From the NCBI GenBank assembly GCA_036785325.1, contig JAXIVH010000044.1, forward strand, positions 1,957,001 to 2,021,000: DNA of 64,000 bases, given 5' to 3'. The stretch's first letter is position 1; each line of letters opens with the position of its first letter. The notes under the pieces were generated by a model that saw only the letters and a program-made list of their open reading frames with translations, did no database searches and was not told the DNA's origin. Of the stretch, positions 58,335 through 64,000 are shown piece by piece. This DNA is from Urophycis tenuis. Taxonomy: Eukaryota > Chordata > Actinopteri > Gadiformes > Phycidae. The position numbers and the translations under genes were made by a program.

Positions 58335-59278
58335 TAGGGCTGGGCGATATGGACCAAAAGTCATATCTCGACATTTTCAAGCAGAATATCAATATAAGAT
58401 AAATATCGATATTTTTTGACGCAATAACATATTTGCTGTTGCCGCGCTCCAACTCGTCATTCTACATGGGTGGCGCCGCTGTGCGTTCATTTCCAGCCTG
58501 CCTGCGTCGCGGTGCTCATTAATCTGCCTTGCTGATTGCAAACTCAATCTTTAATTTGGGTGTAGGACAGGGTAGCTAAACATTTTAAAATGAATGAGTC
58601 AAAAACAGTCAGAGCAAGATGTGGCAAATGTCACCATTCTCGAATTTGACAATGCGGTCCCGACGTTACAGGAACGATAGCCTATGCCGAAATCGTTTTA
58701 TTGTAGCCTAGTATAGTAGAAACTATATGAATGTTTTAATAAAAGGCAAAATTCTGCAATCGTAGCAAAACAGTGGGTGCAGTCAGTCTATGCATAGCAT
58801 CTTAAATAGGCTAAGCAGCGGCAATGTTTCTTAAAAGACGGATCAGAACGCTCCGATGCTTCGTGAAATATATATATATATATATCGTCAGTTATCATAA
58901 AATATCCGTTATGTTATCGTCCATTCATTTGATATTTTATGTCATCTAGCCAACGTGTCATTTAGATTCGATGTAGCCAGCGAAAGCGAATGAAAGAAGC
59001 GCAGTCGCGGAGAAGTTTCCTGCCCACGAAAGTCTGCTGCAGCGTCGCTACAAAGTATCTGTGAAAGCCACACGTTGTACACAGAGAGATAGTGCCTCGC
59101 AGAGAAGAGAACGAAATAGCAGGCGGCAGGCGCGGCTCGAAACGGCTGTTATTTGGAACAAAGTGCTGTACTTTAAACGCAAATGAAACTATATCGATAT
59201 TGACGATAGCGTCTCGTTCCATATCTTGTTTGAAAAAATATCGATATATTTAAAATATCGATATACCGCCCAGCCCTA
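58335..59278. mobile_element. Non-autonomous hAT element, 944 bp
   Basis: Ends TAGGGCTGGGCGATAT and, complementary, ATACCGCCCAGCCCTA. The target duplication is CGTTCACC (58327-58334) and CGTTCACT (59279-59286), 7 of 8 matching. The subterminal parts are rich in ATCGATAT. No BED finger or transposase frame was found. It is related through its ends to the element at 17373-18098. Confidence 0.85.
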
Positions 59279-59286
59279 CGTTCACT

Positions 59287-60048
59287 TCCATTGAGGTGTG
59301 TTGGTCTTGGTCGCTTTGCCATCAGCATCTTCCTGGAGTTCTATGGTATTGCTTCTAGCCCTCGGAGTGGCTTCCCATGCTTCCCGCTACTCTCTGCCCA
59401 ATCCCGGATAACTGGGATGATGGAAGACAGTTCTGGCACTGCTGTTTTTGTTTCAGTGGATTTCCATTTGTGTCCAATGTCAGTTTTCCCTTTATTTATG
59501 TGCTCTTGAGAAAGTGTGCATGTCATTGTTTAATTTCATTTGTTTTTTTGTTGTTGGTGCAACCACTGACTGTACTGAGTACTAGGTAATTCTGCCCTGG
59601 AGCCCCTCCCCCTTTTTCATCTCCCATGTTGACTAGATGTTCGTATCAACTTTACTTTATCACGTTTGCAATTTTACTGTGCAATATGTGTGTGTAGTGT
59701 GTGTGACATGTGTGGCCTTGTTGAAATGTCCTCTTCCATTTCTGTGGCGAACCCCTTCTTTAGTGCTACTCCCATCTAGCTAACTTGTGTAGCTTCCTCC
59801 ACCTAGCGGGTTGGTCTGGGCCCATGTTAACTGCCATCTGCCTTTATGGTAGTCAAAGCTTAATTTATTTGTCTTAATGTCTTCTCGTCTTTGACAATAA
59901 ATTATCTGTTTTGTATCATATGTGTGTCTGTCTTCAGTATATAATGTACCTGTGTGTGCTTTTTGGGATATAAATAAATGGGTGTTCCCCAGGTCCCCTA
60001 AGATTTCTGGGGTGGCGTAGTCGAGCAATTCCCCCGTCATGCCACACT
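59287..60048. other. Non-coding stretch, possible LTR-like remnant
   Basis: Two AATAAA signals (about 59898 and 59971) and a GT-rich patch (59680-59720) are present. The end GGGGTGGCGTAGTCGAGC, before the BED-like codons, resembles a U5 end but no partner was found. No gene is supported. Confidence 0.3.
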
Positions 60049-61653
60049 AACATGGTCCCAAGCAAGCTGAAGAGGCACTTGGAAACTAAACATCCCTTCT
60101 ATGTTGAGAGGAACTTTGCCTACTTCAAAAGAGCTGATCTGAGCGGGATCTGAACCAGAGGCAGAAAGACCGTTTGTTGGATTGTGTAAAAGTGTCTGAT
60201 GGAGGCTAGTTACATGCTAGCAGAGCTTATTGCAAAGCAGAAGAAGCCTCACACAATTGCGGAGACACTCATCCTTCCCGCTTGCAAAAAAATTGTAGGT
60301 GTCATGCTGGGTCCAGATGCCGCAAATGAGCTATCCAAAGTTTCGTCGTCTGATAATAAAATCAGTTAAAGACATTGAGCAACATTTGACAGAGAAACTG
60401 CAGGCGAGCGGCAGATTTTCCCTACAAATAGACAAATCTACTGACATAAGTGGGGCTGCCCAACTTCTGGCAAACGTCAGATATTTTGATGACTATCAAA
60501 GAGACTTTTTTCGTCTGCAAAGAAATGGAAAGCCATACTACGGGAGAAGAAATATTCAGGGTAACTAATAACTATTTAAAAGACAGTCTGACCTGGAATA
60601 TGTGCGTCAGTCTTTGCACAGATGGTGCGGCATGCATGACGGGGAGAGTGAAAGGATTTATTGCTAAGGTGAAAGCACAAAACCCACATATTGTGACAAA
60701 CCACTGCATTTTGCACCGAGAGGCGATTACTTGCCAAAACCATGAGTTAACTGAGGTGCTGGATCAGGCTGTGCAGATGGTGAATTACGTCAAATCAAGG
60801 CCCCTGAAATCTCGCCTCTTCTCCCAGCTGTGCGCCGAGATGGGAGCCGACCACCAAAGCCTGATCCTCCACACAGAGGTACATTGGCTGTCACGGGGGA
60901 AAGTCCTATCCCGTCTTTATGAGCTTCGGGAAGAGCTTTTGGAATTTTCACGTGAACACACTGTCCCACATAAGGACAAGGTCGCGGATGAGAGGTGGTG
61001 TGCCAGGCTGGCTTACCTTGCAAACATATTTGGGCATCTCAACGAGTTAAACGCCAAGCTTCAGGGCGGGAATGAAAACATTTGATCATCTACAGACAAG
61101 ATTCGGGGGTTTATGGGCAAACTTATCCTGTGGCGCGAGGCTTTGGAACAGGGCTCCATGGACATGTTCCCGCTGGCATCAGCAGCGCCACAGGCAGCTA
61201 GGGAACGTGCTGTATATGCCGAACATCTTCAGACCTTAAAAGAGAGGTTTGAGCGCTATTTTCCACTTGTGGCTGACATCGAGGACTATGACTTGATCCG
61301 AGACCCATTCAACCAGGAATCCTCAACAGAAAAGCTCACTATGAAAGAGAGAGAGGAGTGCGCAGAGCTCTGCGTAGACCGCACACTGAGACTCAAATAT
61401 AGTGAGCTCTCACTGGATCAGTTTTGGTTGGCTTCTGCATTGGAGTACCCAAGCATCTCCCACCGCGCGATTGAGCAGCTTCTACTTTTCCCACTACCTA
61501 CCTGTGTGAGTTGGCGTTCTCTACTTTGGTTCACATGAAGAACAAGAGGAGGTCAGGGCTCTCTGTTGAACAGGACTTGCGAGTGGCCCTCTCCTTAGTG
61601 CCACCAAGGATTAAAAAAATCGGTACGCCCCAACAGGCACACGTATCTCACTA
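60049..61653 (+). pseudogene. hAT-family transposase (ZBED5/FAM200-like), decayed
   Basis: Successive frames give a transposase of this family in order. The end of a BED finger is at 60052-60110 (SKLKRHLETKHP). Then come MEASYMLAELIAKQKKPHTI, the first catalytic segment SLQIDKSTDISG (about 60424) and the second, CTDGAACMTGRVKGF (about 60617). A CHC-type stretch follows (NHCILHREAI), then HWLSRGKVLSRLYELREELL. The C-terminal dimerisation region is TYLCELAFSTL, then DLRVALSLVPPRI. Breaks are TGA at 60151-60153, frameshifts at about 60340, 60530 and 61490, and TGA at 61083-61085. Vertebrates have domesticated relatives (ZBED5, FAM200, SCAND3), but this copy is too broken to be one. No terminal repeats were found around it. 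Confidence 0.75.
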
Positions 61654-61859
61654 ATACGGTAAATATTTACAATAGCACATGTTTCAAGGCTGATTCAAAA
61701 TGTTACATTTATAATTTGTAGGTCAGGACCATGGACAGTGCAGCTTCCTTGTATTGACAGTTCTCTGTGCTGAATTTCCTTTTAATTTTGTGACCTGTTT
61801 GGTTTAAATGCTGCTTTGATGAAGCCTAAATTGATATATAGATAGAATTTGAAGTTGTA

Positions 61860-64000
61860 AATTCGTCCTGGGCACGACGCTAAACTGCATCCGATGGTGG
61901 GGGGCATGGACCTAGGGGATAAAAATGAGGGTACCCCTAACCACCATTACCTCCGGGCGGCCTGTGGCAAGGCCCAGTACCCGTCAGCCCCCAAACCAGG
62001 GTTACGGTGAAGATGGGAATAAACCCAAACAGAAAATCAGGAGTGGCGCCCCTTAGGCGGCTTGGGGTCATAGCTGATCCTCTGCTGGCAGCGCCTGCAG
62101 CCAAGCTGATGCCAAATGTATTGCCCTGCTTTCCTTTGGATCACATCAGCAAGGCCGCGAGGGGGATTCTGATGACTGGGCACCACGGGATCTCCTTATA
62201 TTCCGCCCAGGCATGCACCCTGGAGAGGTCACTTCAGTGCCGCTGACCCTCAGCGACAGAAACAACACGGGAGACAGCAGTTACGAGTTTTAAGTCCAGA
62301 GCAGATTGGCGTAAGCTCAGACGCTACGGGTTGTCTCCGACAGTGGGAGGGACATTTCAGTCCCACTGGTCAGCCATCGCCCGCCTCGAGCTGGGCAGCC
62401 CCCAGCCAATTAGGTGCTGACCCGCCACAGTCTGCCTGCTTCAATGGGTGCTTGGAGCTAAGGGGAAAGACCGAAAAGCAGACTGTAAAACACCTTCACC
62501 CGGCAAAACGCAAAACGAAAAAAAAAACGGAAAACGAAAAACGAAAAAGAACAAAGCACCAACCTTACGGCTAGCAAGCTGGAACGTCAGGACTTTGTGC
62601 CCTGGCCTTTCAGAAGACCTACAGCAGGTTGATGATTCCAGAAAAACGGCAATCATCAATCGGGAGCTCAAGAGGCTCAACATTGACATCGCTGCTTTGC
62701 AGGAAACAAGACTTCCATCAAATGGCAGCCTCCGTGAACAGGACTACACATTCTTTTGGCAGGGCAAAGAACCAGAGTAACATCGAATACATGGCGTTGG
62801 TTTCGCAGTAAGAAACTCCATTCTAGCTTCAGTCGAACCGCCATCAAAAGGCACACCTCGGATACTCTCTCTTCGCCTATCAACATCTTCAGGCCCGGCG
62901 ACTATCCTGAGCATCTACGCCCCTACACTCTGCTCCCCTGCCGAGGCAAAGGATGAGTTCTACGAGGAGCTGGAGAATACTGTCAGAGAGATCCCTGAGA
63001 CCGAACATTTGTTCATGCTTGGGGACTTCAATGCTCGAACCGGGGACGACTACAACTCCTGGCCTCGCAGCATTGGCCACTTCGGCGTTGGCAGGTTGAA
63101 TGAAAATGGGCAGAGACTGTTGAAGTTATGCTCTTATTACAACCTCTGCATAACCAATACATTCTTCTCCACCAAGCTCATCCACAGGGTGTCCTGGCGG
63201 CATCCCAGATCACACCACTGGCACCAACTGGATCTGGTCATCACTAAAAGGGCCATGCTGAACTGCATCCTTGTTACCCGCAGCTACCATAGTGCTGACT
63301 GCGACACTGACCACTCCCTGGTTGTCAGCAAGGTGCGTCTTCAGTGCAAGCAAATCCACCGCTCAAAGCAGAAAGGACGCCCACGAATCAACACAGCAAG
63401 GACATCAATCCCTGCTGAGTGCGAGCGTTTCATCAGCACTGTCGAGGCTGCTCTCAGGGATTGCCCAAACGGCAATGCCGAAGAGAGATGGTGCCACATC
63501 CGTGACTTCACCTACAAATCTGCCATGGACATCTTTGGCAAGAAGGAGAGGAGGAACCCAGACTGGTTTGAATCTGGAATCGCTTTATTGGAACCTGTGA
63601 TCGCAGTCAAGCGAACAGCAATGCTTGATTACAAGAGGGGGCCTACAGAGAAAACACTCGCTGCATACAGGAAGGCCCGAAGTGATGCGCAGCGGACGGC
63701 TCGACAATGCACCAATGGCTATTGGCTGGACTTCTGCCAGAGCATCCAGCTCTCCTCTGACAGCGGAAACATCGGCGCCATGTATGAGGGCATAAAGAAA
63801 GCCTTTGGCCCAAGTACAGTCAAGGTTGCACCACTCAAGTCTGCCACAGGTGCCATCCTGACAGACCGAGGTAAACAGATGGAGAGATGGGTGGAGCATT
63901 ACCAGGAGCTCTATGCAAGGGAGAACACGGTCACCGATATGGCAGTGGAAAGCACCATCTCCCTGCCTGTCATTGAAGAGCTTGACGTTCCACCCTCCAT
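61860..64000 (+). mobile_element. LINE-D, 5' half of a non-LTR retrotransposon, runs off the window
   Basis: A GC-rich 5' leader (about 61860-62420) precedes an endonuclease-linker coding region that is still open at the window end. The protein is unlike LINE-A, B and C. It resembles the element family often annotated as craniofacial development protein 2-like in animal genomes; the clade is not certain. The spacer 61.65-61.86 kb before it is AT-rich with no features. Confidence 0.7.
62421..64000 (+). pseudogene. LINE-D endonuclease domain and linker, one stop codon, 3' incomplete
   Basis: The frame is open after TGA 62418-62420 and has no ATG before the endonuclease, so the start is unclear. 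The endonuclease shows LASWNVRTL (about 62575), AALQETRLP, SIYAPTLCSP, FMLGDFNARTGDD (about 63012) and DCDTDHSLVV (about 63297), which contain the Asn, Glu, Asp-x-Asn and Asp-His residues. A TAA at 62778-62780 is the only break; the same frame continues through HGVGFAVRNS to the last base. The linker includes RWCHIRDFTYKSAM and ERWVEHYQELYA, the usual prelude to the RT, which lies beyond the window. One point change would explain the stop. Confidence 0.75.

Noticed and set aside
60049..61653. A domesticated ZBED/SCAND3 host gene
   Set aside because: At least two in-frame stops and three frameshifts interrupt it, so it is a dead transposase copy.

Overview
The window is vertebrate, almost certainly teleost, nuclear DNA with very few host genes. 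The evidence is a tRNA-Lys(TTT) gene of vertebrate type, spliced exons of a zona-pellucida (ZP) domain gene, long CA/GT microsatellites, and several transposon families typical of fish: CR1/L2/Rex-type LINEs, a Tx1/L1-like LINE, a Gmr1-like LTR element, hATs, and a THAP-encoding TTAA element. Nothing bacterial is present and there is no CRISPR array.

Layout. (1) 1-9196 is an A/G-rich Tx1/L1-like LINE (LINE-A, + strand) with ORF1 (zinc knuckles) and ORF2 (endonuclease-RT). It is split near its 3' end by a second LINE on the minus strand (LINE-B, about 5077-8835). (2) 9197-10720 is a cluster of tRNA-like repeats with RNA polymerase III A and B boxes, a long hairpin and one intact tRNA-Lys. A diverged copy of part of it, with a broken tRNA-Lys, lies at 13.66-14.09 kb. 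(3) 11.38-12.24 kb holds minus-strand ZP-domain exons with a 137-bp CA repeat in an intron. (4) 15.3-53.9 kb is a satellite array of a roughly 213-214 bp monomer, about 70 copies, with higher-order repeats. It contains eight copies of an approximately 800-bp cassette that carries two exon-like segments on the minus strand. It is also broken by an hAT deletion derivative with a BED finger (17373-18098), a solo LTR (22415-23138), a 4-kb TTAA element (23960-28013) and a third LINE (LINE-C, 28314-39615). LINE-C is itself split by a Gmr1-like LTR retrotransposon (29761-36451) and a non-autonomous hAT (36694-38106). (5) 53.9-64 kb is mixed repeat debris: a diverged satellite edge, a promoter-like CCAAT cluster, inverted repeats, an hAT deletion derivative, a decayed BED/hAT transposase gene (60.05-61.65 kb), and the 5' half of a fourth LINE (LINE-D) running off the end.

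How the parts relate. The nesting gives an order of events: satellite first, then LINE-C into a monomer, then the LTR element and an hAT into LINE-C. Likewise LINE-A went into the tRNA-like array and LINE-B into LINE-A. The two LTRs of the Gmr1-like element look identical by eye, so it is young. Most novel to me are the exon-bearing cassette amplified with the satellite, and the TTAA element that carries a P2X7-tail-like cysteine domain gene facing a THAP-containing gene. Family names rest on motifs read by eye; no database search was possible.
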